Origin: Erinaceus europaeus
Lineage: Eukaryota > Chordata > Mammalia > Eulipotyphla > Erinaceidae
Direction of reading: 5' to 3'
DNA: 64,000 nucleotides
Assembly: GCF_950295315.1 (NCBI RefSeq)
Contig: NC_080172.1
Span: forward strand, 80,867,118 to 80,931,117
The notes beneath the pieces were generated by a model. That model searched no databases and had not been told where the DNA came from. It was given only the letters and a program-made list of their open reading frames with translations. Positions 1-10,010 of the stretch are shown piece after piece. The position numbers and the translations under genes were made by a program. The number at the start of each line of letters is the position of its first letter. Position 1 is the first letter of the stretch.

Positions 1-100
1 TAATTTGAGACCTGGGAGTATGATGTTTCCATTTCAATTTATTTTCCTCAAGATTGTTTTGGCACTCTCTGGAAGTTTTTGTCCTCTTGTCTCAGGTGGG
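1..100 (-). mobile_element. L1 ORF2 fragment (antisense)
   Basis: The plus strand reads like the antisense of L1 ORF2. The string around GGGAGTATGATG followed by CTCAAGATTGTTTTGGCA closely resembles positions 52395-52450 and 40215-40270, which lie inside better preserved L1 ORF2 copies in the region after the reverse transcriptase core. Only about 100 bp are visible and the element runs off the window start. From about 100 to 190 the sequence changes to something like the sense L1 3' end (GAGAGTGTTTTACAGATATC), so two fragments may abut. No open frame survives. Confidence 0.6.
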
Positions 101-214
101 AAAAGATCTAGTCTGAAGTGAGAGTGTTTTACAGATATCTGTCATGATTCAGTTAGAAATTTTGGCACAACTGGTTAAGTACACAGAGTACCAAGTTAAA
201 AGAAGCAGTTTAAT

Positions 215-392
215 TTATCCCACCCCCCTTCAGCTTCCCACCTGCAGTGGGAAGAGTGGAGCTTCACAAGTGGCAAAGCAGGTCTATTAAAAGAAAAAAA
301 AAATGAAAATATGACTGCCAGGAGCAGTGGACTTATAGTGCTGATTTTCCTGGGCCCCAGCAATAACCCTGGAAGCAAAGAAAAAAAAATTA
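215..392 (+). mobile_element. SINE type A, degraded
   Basis: This fragment keeps the body (CCCACCTGCAGTGGG, GCTTCACAAGTGG, AAGCAGGTCT) and the 3' module (CAGGAGCAGTGGACTTATAG, CAGCAATAACCCTGGA) followed by an A-rich tail. The CT-rich middle and the AAC-rich linker are missing and replaced by an A tract. The tRNA-like head is not recognisable. It is older or more rearranged than the next copy. Confidence 0.6.
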
Positions 393-446
393 CCCAAGTC
401 TCAACAACTATACTGTATGCCATTAAGTCCCCAATTTAAGAAAAAG

Positions 447-735
447 AATGTGGTCCCAGTTTAAGCCCCCAGCTCCCCTCCTGCAGGGGAGTCGCTTCAC
501 AAGTGATGAAGCAGGTCTGCAGGTATCTTTCTCTCCCCCTCTCTGTCTTCCCCTCCTCTCTCCATTTCTCTCTGTCCTATCCAACAACAATGACAATAAT
601 AATAACTACAACAATAAAACAACAAGGGCAACAGAAGGTAATAAATAAATAAATAGCCTCCAGGAGCAGTGGATTCGTGGTGGAGGCACCAAGCCCCAGC
701 AATAACCCTGGAGGCAAAAAAATAAAAGTGAAATG
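447..735 (+). mobile_element. SINE type A, 5' truncated
   Basis: The copy begins at a degenerate B box (AGTTTAAGCCC). It then has the CTGCAGGGGAGTCGCTTCAC body, a CT-rich stretch ending TTCTCTCTGTCCTATCC, an AAC/AAT linker, an AATAAATAAATA segment and the module CAGCAATAACCCTGGAGG with an A-rich tail. The A-box half is absent, so it should not be transcribable by Pol III from its own promoter. Confidence 0.85.
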
Positions 736-867
736 AAGAATAAATAAAAATACTGTTATTTTTCAAATGGAGTGCCTATTATTGTATGTCATTAGGTCAT
801 ATTTATGTATGTATGTCATTAGGTCATATTTATGTATCAATATCAATAAATTAAATTACTTTTTAAA

Positions 868-2800
868 ATTTATTTATAAAATTAAAATATCAATAATACC
901 ATAGGATAAGAGGGGTACAATTTTATACATTTTCCACCACCAGAGTTCCACAACCTATTGCCTTCTTGAAATCTTTCCTATTCTTTATCTCTCGGGGAGT
1001 ATGGACCCAGGATAATTATGGGGTGCAGAAGGTGGAAGGTCTGGCTTCTGTAATTGCTTTGCTGCTGAACATGGGTGTTGGCAGGTCGATCCATACTCCC
1101 AGCCTATCTCTTTCCCTAGTGAGGCAGGGATCTGGTGAGGTCAGGCTCCAGGACACATTGGTGGGATCATTTGCCCAGAGAAGTCTGGTTGGCATCATGG
1201 TAGTATCTGCAACTTGGTGGCTGAAAAGCATTAATATATAAAGCAGAACAAATTATTTAATAATGAGGAACCTAAAGATAAGAATATAGCAGATGAAATT
1301 TGGTATTTGGTGTCTCCATTTTGGAAAAAGCTAGTAGGTCTATTTTAGGTATATTCCAAAGGGCCCTTGACTTTACTAATTTTGCTTGAGCCTGACAGTT
1401 AACATGCAGGTGAACCAAAGGTATTGTCTGGGAAGACGGTGTGTCAGAGTTGGAAATAGGACTAGAAAGCTGGATCAGGGAAGAGAGTAGCTTCCAAATA
1501 TGGGAAAAATATATAAATATTATTAACTGTAAACCCCATTGATTTGATCTGGGGCCCACATTCATTGCAGGAGCTTGTGTAACCTCTGCATCCTGGTAAA
1601 TCTGAGCTTGCATTCTGTGATCATAATTAGGAACATTCTAGCTTGCACTCATTCATTATTTTCCTTGAGTGGTAGAGTTTGTTGGCCTAACCTCCTTTCA
1701 GAGAATGGGGCAGTCCCTACCTTTGTTGATCCACACTGAAGGCAAAGTCCTGTAGAGGTCCACAAAGGGGTTCACTATGTTCCTGTTGGAGATGACCAGT
1801 GACAGTGGAGGGAGGGATCTGTTAGTGGTGTAGGCCCATTATGTCTGTGTGGGAATCCCAGAATTCTCTCACTAGGGACCCACATGATGGGGTGGCCTGG
1901 CAGAGGCCAAAGGGCCATCATTAAAATCCGCTGGTCTCTTTCCCTTACCCAGCTTTTGTAGTCCTTATTTTAACTCCAAGGTTAGCCTTGGAGTTGATTG
2001 AGGGAAGTGAAATAGGAAGTAGGTGAGTGTCTAGGTCTAAGTAGAAACTATTTGATGAAGTACTTCATTTTTTAGGGTTTTCTACTTGCTTGCTGCACTT
2101 AATGAGTCACTGCCAACTATTGCACACTTTTGTTTTAAGGTATATATTTTCCTCTAAATTATAAATACATGTGCACATGTGCCCTATCTCGTGGGCCCTG
2201 TTCTATATCTAGGTTCTATAGCTTTGTTATGAAGTGCACCACCCAGAATGGACTTAAGGAGTCCTATGAGCTAGGAAAGGTCTCACCATACTAATGGAGC
2301 TGAAGGGTTGACATCTCATGCCTGGTATCTCTAGACACAGTATGAAGTGAAACATGTAGAGGTGGTACTGTTTGCATGGATTTGTTGAGATCAGCAGATG
2401 CATTATCAAATGGCATGGATTGAGATAAGCATGCTGGAAAATGAGCCATGCTCCAGAGGCTCCAGGGCATGGAGAAATATGGGTTTTATAGAGAATGGGA
2501 AATGCTCCTGCTGTCTTAGAGTTTAAGAAGGCAATAGATAGTTATTATAATAATCAAGTTATTTGAAATTTGGTTGACCTTGAAAATCCTATTGTTAGGA
2601 TTTTCTGTATCATACAAGACCTCACTATGATTTATGTCTTTTAATACTATTTACATATATCTGTATCTTATATGGTGACACACAACCAGTTGCTTCTGTT
2701 CTCCCTGGTCTAAGGTTATAGGTGATTTAATATTTCAAAGAAAAGGTCATTATCAGAAATGTACTAAGAATTTAACCCCATTGTTATTAGAAATGTACTA
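868..2800 (-). mobile_element. L1 3' UTR, long form
   Basis: About 1.9 kb that recurs in the window at 12130-14930, 19481-20051, 21276-21860 and 49195-50600, and in shorter form directly downstream of L1 ORF2 at 37663-39008. That contiguity is why I call it L1 3' UTR on the minus strand. The low-coordinate end is the 3' end: AT-rich, then CCACCACCAGAGTTCCA in antisense. This is the longest copy. It holds a segment of about 900 bp (about 1250-2130) that the younger copies at 23095 and 37663 lack. It is truncated before ORF2. Confidence 0.75.
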
Positions 2801-2854
2801 ACCATGTAAACCCACTGTTAAAATACAATCAGGGTTTTGGTTGGGGTTTGTAGC

Positions 2855-3057
2855 TGATACAACATATCCACCATTTTTGGTGGCCATTTTCCCCTTTCTA
2901 TTATACTTGATAGGAAAGAGAGAAATTGAGAAGTAACTTGCAGACCTGCTTCACTGCTAGTGAAATTTTCTTTCTTAAGTGGGGAGTGGAGTCTCAAACT
3001 CAGATCCTTGTGCATGGTAGTATGTGCACTTAAATGGGTGTGCCACACCCAGCCCCC
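2855..3057 (-). mobile_element. SINE type B, degraded
   Basis: In antisense it shows GAGAGAAATTGAGAAG, CTTGCAGACCTGCTTCACT, GGGGAGTGGAGTCTCAAACTC (the B-box side) and GTGCATGGTAGTATGTGCAC before GGGTGTGCCACACCCAGCCC, the antisense of the tRNA-like head. The order matches other type B copies at 30430 and 48635. Many substitutions suggest age. A short open frame in this interval is incidental. Confidence 0.75.
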
Positions 3058-3077
3058 AATATATTAAAGTCTTTTAT

Positions 3078-3210
3078 TTTTTTCCCCTATCAGAGCCCTG
3101 CTCAGCTCTGGCTTATGGTGTTTCAAGGGATTGAACCTGGGACTTTGGAACCTCAGGCAAGAGTCTGTTTCCATAACCATTAGGCTATCTACCCCCTCCC
3201 TATTTTAAAC
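3078..3210 (-). mobile_element. SINE type D
   Basis: The antisense GCTCAGCTCTGGCTTATGG, GATTGAACCTGGGACTTTGG and CCATAACCATTAGGCTATCT match the reverse of the type D head (ATAGCATAATGGTTATGCAA) and B box (GGTTCAATTCC) seen best at 62848-62993. It lies next to a type B SINE in the same orientation, so the two may have arrived separately in a preferred site. Confidence 0.65.
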
Positions 3211-4164
3211 TCTTTATGTAAAAAATAACAGGAAAAAACAAACAAACTCCTGTACCCCTAGCTTCTACAGAGTTAGTAGCCAGAAGTCTTTGTGGAGGTC
3301 ACATACATCTCAGGTATCAATATAGACAAATTACTTCATTGGTAATACCTCTCATTTCCTCCATTCCTCAATATACAAATAGAAAGGAAATTCATCTCGA
3401 TAGTTTTAGAACTGGAGGATGCAGTGAATACACTCTGTGGATTGAAAGACAATTAAGAAGAAAAGTTTAGGGAAATGAAGTAACTCTCCATGGAATGGAA
3501 GACTCAGTTATGAAGATGAATATGAAGGTTACACGATTGCCAGAGGAGAAAGGAGTAGTGACCAGACTCAAAGAAACCCTAGAGAAAAACTTTCACACCT
3601 GGACTATGTTCAGAATATAGACATCTACGAAGCTGAAAGAACATCCAAATTTCTGAATCTGAAACAACCTACACCAAGACATATTATCATATAACTGTAA
3701 AAAAAATTCAGTCAAACAAAGAAAAAAATATTGGAGGCTACTAGGGAAAAGAAGAAAGTGATATATTAAGGGAGGGTTATCATACTTGTTTAGGTTTCTC
3801 ATCACAAACTCCAGTGGCAAGGAGAATAGTGGAACAACATTATTTAAAGTTACAAATTTAAAGCTACAAATACACTACCCCAAAATAATCCTGTAGATAT
3901 TCAGGTGACAAGATAATACACCTGAAAATTTTTCAGGTTCTACCAAAAAAATCTACTATAAATCATCAGTAAACTGAGTAAAGTAGAACAAAGTAGTAAA
4001 GTCAGTATACATAAATCTGTGCCATATTTATACACAAATGATGAGTTAGGAAAGGAAATTGAAGGGAAAAAATTCCCAATCCAACTGAGTTCAGAATGTC
4101 AAAATACCTTGGTGAAAGGGACGAAGGGCCTTTACTTGAAAGCTATAGGATATTGTTAAAATAA

Positions 4165-4492
4165 ATAGAAGATGGGGGTCGGGCGGTGGCGCAGTGGGTG
4201 GCGCAGTGGGTTAAGCGCATGTGGCGCAAAGCGCGAGGACCCGCGTAAGGATCCCCCGGCTCCCCACCTGCAGCGGAGTCGCTTCATAGGCAGTGAAGCA
4301 GGTCTGCAGGTGTCTATCTTTCTGTCTTCCCCTCTTCTCTCCATTTCTCTCAGTCCTATCCAACAATGAACAACATCAACAATGGCAATAATAATAACCA
4401 CAACGAGGCTACAACAAAAGGGGGGAAAAATGGCTTCCAGGAGCGGTGGATTCATGGTGCAGGCACCGAGCCCAGCAATAACCCTGGAGGAA

Positions 4493-4524
<32 letters not shown>
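4165..4524 (+). mobile_element. SINE type A with doubled A-box region and lost B box
   Basis: A full-length-looking type A copy with the head, TCGCTTCATAGGCAGTGAAG body, CT-rich segment, linker, 3' module (CAGCAATAACCCTGGAGG) and an (AATA)n tail. Twelve bases of the head are tandemly repeated (GGTGGCGCAGTG at 4185 and 4197). The usual GGTTCGAGC of the B box is missing between GGATCC and CCCGGCTCC. It sits inside the old L1 at 3400-5530. AGAAGATG occurs on both sides and is the likely target-site duplication. Confidence 0.9.
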
Positions 4525-4527
<3 letters not shown>

Positions 4528-5230
4528 CAGAAGATGAAACAAAGGATTTTCACTTCTAATTGGTCATCACCTACTAGATACAGAATTTGCTTCCTAGATT
4601 TCTATGGTAAGGATATAAAAACACTAATTTTTAAGAGTGTGTGCACTACTATGTTCCCTGCAATACTGCTTGTGATAGTTGAGATATGAAAATAATCCAT
4701 ACTAAGTGACCAATGATGGATTAGTAGATAAAGATGTGTAATATATATGTAAAAACAAAATGGAATACTACTCAGCTATCTGAAGATGAAATCTTGCCAT
4801 TGACAATAAAATGGATGGAGTTGGAAAGTATAATGCCGAATAAAGTAAGTCATGAAGAGAAAGGTAAGTATTGGGTGATGTCACTCTTATGTGGGATGAA
4901 GAGCAACAAATCAACAAAAAAGTAAAAAATAAATCCTGGGTGGATTTACATATAAACAACAACATCAAAATCAATCTTTGGGTTTAGGTTGTTTAACTGA
5001 AATTACCAGATGGTCAGGATGGAGGAACCATAAAGGGTAGAGGAAGATCAGTAGATCTAATAGGTGGAATAGATTTGGAAGAATTTCTGCACTTTTATAG
5101 TGGCTAAGGCATGGTCACTTACATTTGAAAAAGTATGAAGAAGCTCTCCTGAAATAGATATAATAATGCAAATCAATGTTATTTTAATAAAGAGTTAAAT
5201 GGAAGGTTTTATCTGATTGAATCTAGGTAG

Positions 5231-5354
5231 AAAAATCTTTGGGGGTGGTGGGAATTGTGTGGAGTTGTACCCCTCTTATCCTATGTTTTTGTCAGTATTT
5301 CTTTTTTATAAAGAAAAGAAAAGAGAAGAAAAGAAAAGAAAAAAAATCTTTGGG
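5231..5354 (+). mobile_element. Short 5'-truncated L1 tail with 13-bp TSD
   Basis: About 100 bp of the L1 3' end in sense (GGTGGTGGGAATTGTGTGG, then GTTTTTGTCAGTATTTC and an A-rich AAAGAAAAG tail). It is flanked by AAAAATCTTTGGG at 5231-5243 and again at 5342-5354. The exact repeat marks a target-primed insertion into the 3' UTR of the older L1 at 3400-5530. It is one of the shortest L1 insertions here. Confidence 0.8.
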
Positions 5355-5534
5355 AAAAAAGAGAAGATAGGGGATTTCTGGCAGGGCGTCTTTCAGGTTC
5401 TGCTACATGATGATGACCTAATTTGGGAGTGAGAGTGTTTTGTAGACATCTATCTTGGTGAGATGAGAAATTGTAGCCATGTGCCAATAACTGGACTGTA
5501 AAATATTAATCTCCCAATAAAAAAATATTGAAAA

Positions 5535-8500
5535 AATTTAAAAACTGAAAAAGCACACATTGACTATATTTAATAACTGTAGGACTGTACCTTCAATGTT
5601 TTAATCTTTATCTGCCAAGCAGGAATGATAGTAGTACCTAACTCAACAGCTGATTTTAATCTTCAGTTAAATATAAAGTTCTTGCAATAATACATGCACA
5701 AAGTAAGTGTTCAATAAGTATCACTTTATCCTTACTACTAGCTATGTATAAAAGACAATGTTATGTTAAGGCTGGGTAAAAGCAAGTTATCAAAGATAAT
5801 AATTACAGCAAGAAGTTCTCAAAGAAGGTTATAATTTGGAATGTGATTCTGTGAAGATGAACATTAACGTAGCTACAAAGTAAGTGCTATCTATAAGAAT
5901 ATTCATGTGAGGGCACTTAATTGTTATCTTAAATAAAGTTGGTATTAAGACTAGGAAAATCTGTATTCTAGAGTCCCACTCTGTTTTAGGGAGAATGAAA
6001 CAGAAGAATAAACCAAATGAAAGCGTGTGTGTATGAAATCTGCTGCAAGAGTTTAATTGATAGACAAGATATAAAAAATTTTTTCTTTGCTTTAGGTTCT
6101 CATTTATGAACACATACTCTCTTTCCTTAAAAAATTAGGGGTATCAATAGTCTGATACCACACATTTTACAATGTAAGTCTCCTAAGTGATCCTAAGATA
6201 CTAACCTCAAAGGTAGAGGTCTGCTCAATATGTTAAGTAACTAATATGTAATATTCAAAAATGAGACAATTTCACCACTGTAAAATGTTAAATATAAATA
6301 TTTGATAGACTGTTGCCAGATAAATGCTCCTTGGCATATGAAATAATCAAGTAAAATTCTTGAAGATGAGTTACTGTCTTGGTTTGCATAACTTGGATTC
6401 AATACATTTAAACAATATTTGCATTGGGAACATCTCAAGGCAACCAATGGAAAGAATATATGATTTTACCAACATGCTTATACATTAATAACATTACTTG
6501 GCAATCTGATGTTTCAAGACCCAGGGTGAATTACTTATTAAAAACCCATATAAAGCTATCTGTCTTTATCTTTCTTTCTGTATGAGCCATAATGGCTTTG
6601 ATTGTTTTCAAAATTATATTTGGACAGGATATGACTGCTACATGAGACCTCTCAAACCAATATCATTTCCCTCACTCATAAAATACATTATACTGCTGTG
6701 TGCATTGAGCCAAATCATTAATGAAGGATGCATAACCTAACCTTTATGCCTCTGATTTGACCAGCAGTTACACTGTAGCAAACTAACATCTTGGAAATTG
6801 TTTAAATAGTGAAGCTAACATGATTATGAATATTTATGCTAGATGTACTTATTTCTTAAAAATTCATCCTGCCATCTGAACCATTTCATTATTCTTAACT
6901 ATTTTCTAAGAGGCTTAACTTTGACATAGAAAAAGCAGTAGCTGAATCTTGCATTATTTGTGAAATCAAGTAACTGTATTCCTGGAATACAGCCGCACTC
7001 TGTATTTATTTAGACATGTAATAGCTAAAATAACTAGTTAAAATTTGTGAAATGTGCAAATTAAGAAGTACATTAACACAGTCTTCACTCTTTTCAGCTT
7101 TTCAAAATGTTTTAAGGCAACCACTGACTTGCTATTACTTATCTGAAAGAACCGCTGAAACTTCAGTTTAGCAGCTGAAGCCAAAACTTACTAGCAAACT
7201 GTTTTATCTGCCATACTATTTGCATTTTCTGGACAAATTAAATCTAGACTAATTAATTTATTAATAATTGGGATTTTTGCATAAACATGGAAAAGGCTTA
7301 TATTTGAGATTAAAAAGAATAAATGACATAGAGTCATAGAGTATCTATAAGTAGTCCTATTTATTTACTATATTTACAATTTTTCCAAACAGTAATCAGA
7401 TAGAAATGTAATGTGAATTCTCCTTCTTAGGTGTGATTAGTGTGAATTAGTGTGACTTGCTTTTTAGGGAGTGTCTCTGGTGTGGAAGAAAAAATATGAA
7501 TGAATTTAAACTAGAAGGTATATGTAGATGTGACAATGTTTTGCATAAATTCTCCTTTTATAGGAAGGCACACTCAATAGGTTAGTAACAGACTCAGCTG
7601 TGACCTATATATGTATGTATTTAGTTTTACATAGTCTTTTTATTTAATGTGTCTTGGAAAGTAGAAGTCGATGGGACACTGTCTCAGCTTCACTAGAATG
7701 TCTCTCCCTCTCATTGTTTCCATTCATGTGTGATAACAGTTTCGCTGCCATTTGACTTTTCTAACCTTAATATAAATAATGACACACACACAAAAAAAAA
7801 ACCCAACAAGAGTGATCTTTCTTTAGAAAACAAGTGTAAAAGCATTTCGGGATATATGATTATTGATCCTCTGTTCAGAAAATAAGGCCATCAACGCCAG
7901 AAGATGATTTGATGGTGAGAAAATCACTCTACTTCACTATAGTATATTACACAAAAATTTCTATATGCCCATTTCTGGAAAATTCACTTTTTCATAGATA
8001 TCTTATGTAGTCACGAACTATCTAAGCCCTGATATTTGTCATCTTGCCAGTTATCACTTTAAACTACGTATGTTATCCTTTATAACTGAGATTGCTTTGA
8101 AGTATACAAATGTATATTTAGTAACACAACAGTCATTTTCAGGGTCCTTACCAATGTTTCCAAATTGGGGTCTGATTTTCAGGAAACACTCACAAAACAC
8201 TCAAGCACCCATCATATAAAATTATGGAATTTAGATCCTATTGAAGGTGATTCACTCATGTGCAAATAACACCTGAGTGCAGTCCTCTCTTCTGTGGGAA
8301 GAATTCTTGCAATTCTAAAGCAAGAATTCATTAGGAGTAAGAAAACCAACCTGTACTAACTAAATAGTGATTCAGTCCTAAGAGGTGTCTTGTAATGATT
8401 CCAGCTGTGACCCTTATCTTTGGAGCAGACACAAGCATTACTATCTCCTAAGTGTTTTGTATGGAAACTGCTTCTTCCTGACTGCAGGGGAAAAAGGAAG

Positions 8501-8685
8501 AGAAGGTAGACTAACTTTTCATTTACCATCTTTCTCAGTGTTTTCTTTTTGCTAAAGAGGATTTTCCATTCATTTAAGCAGAATATCCTAAAATAATACA
8601 TAAAAAGATTATGTCTAAATGGTTTGCTGAGCTGATGCTACCTCCTCAGTTGCTTTTATATATATGGGGTCGTTAAAAATATTTG
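5535..8685. other. Single-copy AT-rich DNA, no gene seen
   Basis: About 3.1 kb without a recognisable SINE or L1 and without a convincing exon. The longest frames (about 94 and 81 codons) have no recognisable domain, and I see no exon-like pattern. Within it, 6560-7290 has high sequence complexity and binding-site-like words and is listed separately as a candidate conserved element. A short CA run followed by A10 lies near 7785-7800. Confidence 0.5.
6560..7290. promoter_or_regulatory. Candidate conserved non-coding element
   Basis: Repeat-free and of high complexity. It contains a perfect POU octamer ATTTGCAT at 7218-7225, followed about 25 bp on by a cluster of TAAT homeodomain cores (about 7249-7270). 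This texture resembles vertebrate developmental enhancers in gene deserts. The suggestion rests on composition and motif clustering only. AT-rich DNA produces TAAT by chance, and no alignment was possible. It could be neutral sequence. Confidence 0.25.
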
Positions 8686-8689
8686 GAGG

Positions 8690-8795
8690 AGACAGGAAGG
8701 TACGATAATGGTCTTGCAGGAAGATTTTGATGCCTTAGGTGCTATGAACTGCACCACCATAAACCAGAAATGAACAGTGCTCTAGTTAAAAAAAA
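8690..8795 (+). mobile_element. SINE type D, 3' part
   Basis: It has GATAATGGTCTTGCAGGAAG (head), TGCCTTAGGTGC, CACCATAAACCAGAAATGAA and CAGTGCTCTAGTTAAAAAAA, matching the type D order with an A tail. The B-box area is eroded. It is immediately followed by an L1 3' end in the same orientation. Confidence 0.5.
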
Positions 8796-8965
8796 AGATT
8801 GGGGTGGGTGGGGGGGAGAGTACAGATCCAAAAAGGATGACAGAGGACCTAGTGGGGGTTGTACTGTTACGTGGAAAATGGAGAAATGTTATGAATGTAC
8901 AAACTATTGTATTTACTGTTGAATATGAAAAATTAATCCACAATAAATTTAAAAAAATTTTAAAA
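8796..8965 (+). mobile_element. L1 3' end (CCTAGTGGGGGTTGTA type)
   Basis: The sequence GGATGACAGAGGACCTAGTG, then GGGGGTTGTACTGTTACGTG and GAGAAATGTTATG, is shared with 63530-63620, and both copies end in an A-rich tail after a polyadenylation-like AATAAA. This is a 3' UTR type distinct from the GGTGGTGGGAATTG type used by the full-length L1. A 73-codon frame here is incidental. Confidence 0.65.
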
Positions 8966-9159
8966 ACTATTAAAGAATTATTTTTAAGTGAAATATTGGA
9001 GGCTAGAAACTGGAGATGTGTATGATACAGATACCTTTTTTTGAATGCAGGAGCTAGAATTCAACTCTTATCTATCACTAAAATGTGAGGCACCTATTGA
9101 TACCATTGAAATGAGGAATGAAGACTACTCAGTACTTTGAACCACCACAGTACTGCCTT

Positions 9160-9487
9160 AAAAAATCATTGGGGGGGGGGGAGGGGGAGTTGGGCGGTAG
9201 TGCAGCAGGTTAAGCGCACGTGGCGCAAAGCGCAAGAACTGGCGTAAGGATCCTGGTTCGAGCCCCCGGCTCCCCACCTGCAGGGGAGTCGCTTCACAGG
9301 CGGTGAAGCAGGTCTGCAGGTGTCTGTCTTTCTCTCCCTTTCTCTGTCTTCCCCTCCTCTCTCCATTTCTCTCTGTCCTATCCAACAACGACATCAGTAA
9401 CCACAACAAGGCTACAACAACAAGGGCAACAAAAGGGAAAATAAATAAATAAATATAAAAAGAAAAAATTTTAAAAAAATCATTGGG
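9160..9487 (+). mobile_element. SINE type A with 14-bp TSD
   Basis: Flanked by AAAAAATCATTGGG at 9160-9173 and 9474-9487. The head (GGGCGGTAGTGCAGCAGGTT, AAGCGCACGTGGCGCAAAGC) and B box (GGTTCGAGCCC) are intact, followed by the CTGCAGGGGAGTCGCTTCAC body, CT-rich segment, CAA linker and AATAAATAAATA tail. The CCTGGAGG 3' module is absent, so this is the short form of type A. The near-perfect TSD and intact promoter boxes suggest a young insertion. A G tract of 11 bases or more marks its 5' junction. Confidence 0.93.
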
Positions 9488-9514
9488 AGGTGGGGAACTT
9501 GGCAAAAGTATTGT

Positions 9515-9869
9515 AAAAAGTCACAGAGAGGGGGCCGGGTGGTTGCGCAGTGGGTTAAGAACACATGGCGCGAAGCTAAAGGACCAGCGCCAGGATGCTA
9601 GCTCGAGCCCCTGGCTCCCCACCTGCAGGGGGAGTTGCTTCACAAGCGGTGAAGCAGGTCTGCAGGTGTCTATCTCTCTCCCTCTTTTGTCTTCCCCTCC
9701 TCTCTTGATTTCTCTCTGTCCTATACAACAACAACAGCAGCAATGGCAACAATAACAAGGGCAACAAAATGGGAAAAATGGCCTCCAGAAGCAGTGGATT
9801 CATAGTGCAGGCACCAAGACCCAGCAATAAACCTTGAGGGGAAAAAAAGGAAAAAAAAAGTCACAGAGA
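9515..9869 (+). mobile_element. SINE type A, long form, with 15-bp TSD
   Basis: Flanked by AAAAAGTCACAGAGA at 9515-9529 and 9855-9869. The head is GGGCCGGGTGGTTGCGCAG and the B box has drifted to AGCTCGAGCCC. Body, CT-rich segment and AAC linker are followed by the 3' module (CCAGAAGCAGTGGATTCATA, CAGCAATAAACCTTGAGG) and an A-rich tail. It lies less than 60 bp from the previous SINE but has its own TSD, so the two are independent insertions. Confidence 0.93.
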
Positions 9870-9914
9870 ATACCAGAAAATCTATTACTAGCAAAGTCAC
9901 TCTTTTGACTTTAA

Positions 9915-10010
9915 AATTTGTTCACTGCTCAGCTCTAGTTTATGGTGGTACTGGGAACTGAACTTGGGACCTCTAATACCTCAGGCATGAAAGTCTGTTG
10001 TGTAAACCCA
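9915..10010 (-). mobile_element. SINE type D
   Basis: In antisense: CACTGCTCAGCTCTAGTTTA, TGGTGGTACTGGGAACTGAA (B box), CTTGGGACCTCTAATACCTC and AGTCTGTTGTGTAAACC (head). The element order agrees with the minus-strand copy at 3078. Confidence 0.65.

Larger units (their letters stand above)
3400..5530 (+). mobile_element. Old L1, sense, internally deleted
   Basis: The 5' part carries a decayed L1 ORF1 C-terminal region: around 3675-3720 the DNA resembles the TPRHII segment of ORF1p, with stops. Near 4020-4110 it changes to ORF2-like sequence, so most of ORF2 is missing, as in HAL1-like or internally deleted L1s. After the SINE at 4165-4524 it resumes with the ORF2 end (TGGAATACTACTCAGC near 4761) and a 3' UTR with GAGAGTGTTTTGTAGACATC near 5430, ending in CCAATAAA at about 5515. 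The start at 3400 is approximate. Confidence 0.6.

Noticed and set aside
448..648. Recurrent short frames with Asn or Thr runs in many places (for example 448-648, 9483-9755, 35890-36162)
   Set aside because: All are the same SINE A body and CAA/AAC linker translated. Their similarity reflects repeat copies, not a protein family.
868..2800. Possible LTR of an endogenous retrovirus, because long similar copies recur
   Set aside because: It is continuous with L1 ORF2 at 39009, ends in an A tail and shows L1-type TSDs and 5' truncation. No TG...CA ends, primer-binding site or retroviral gene is visible.
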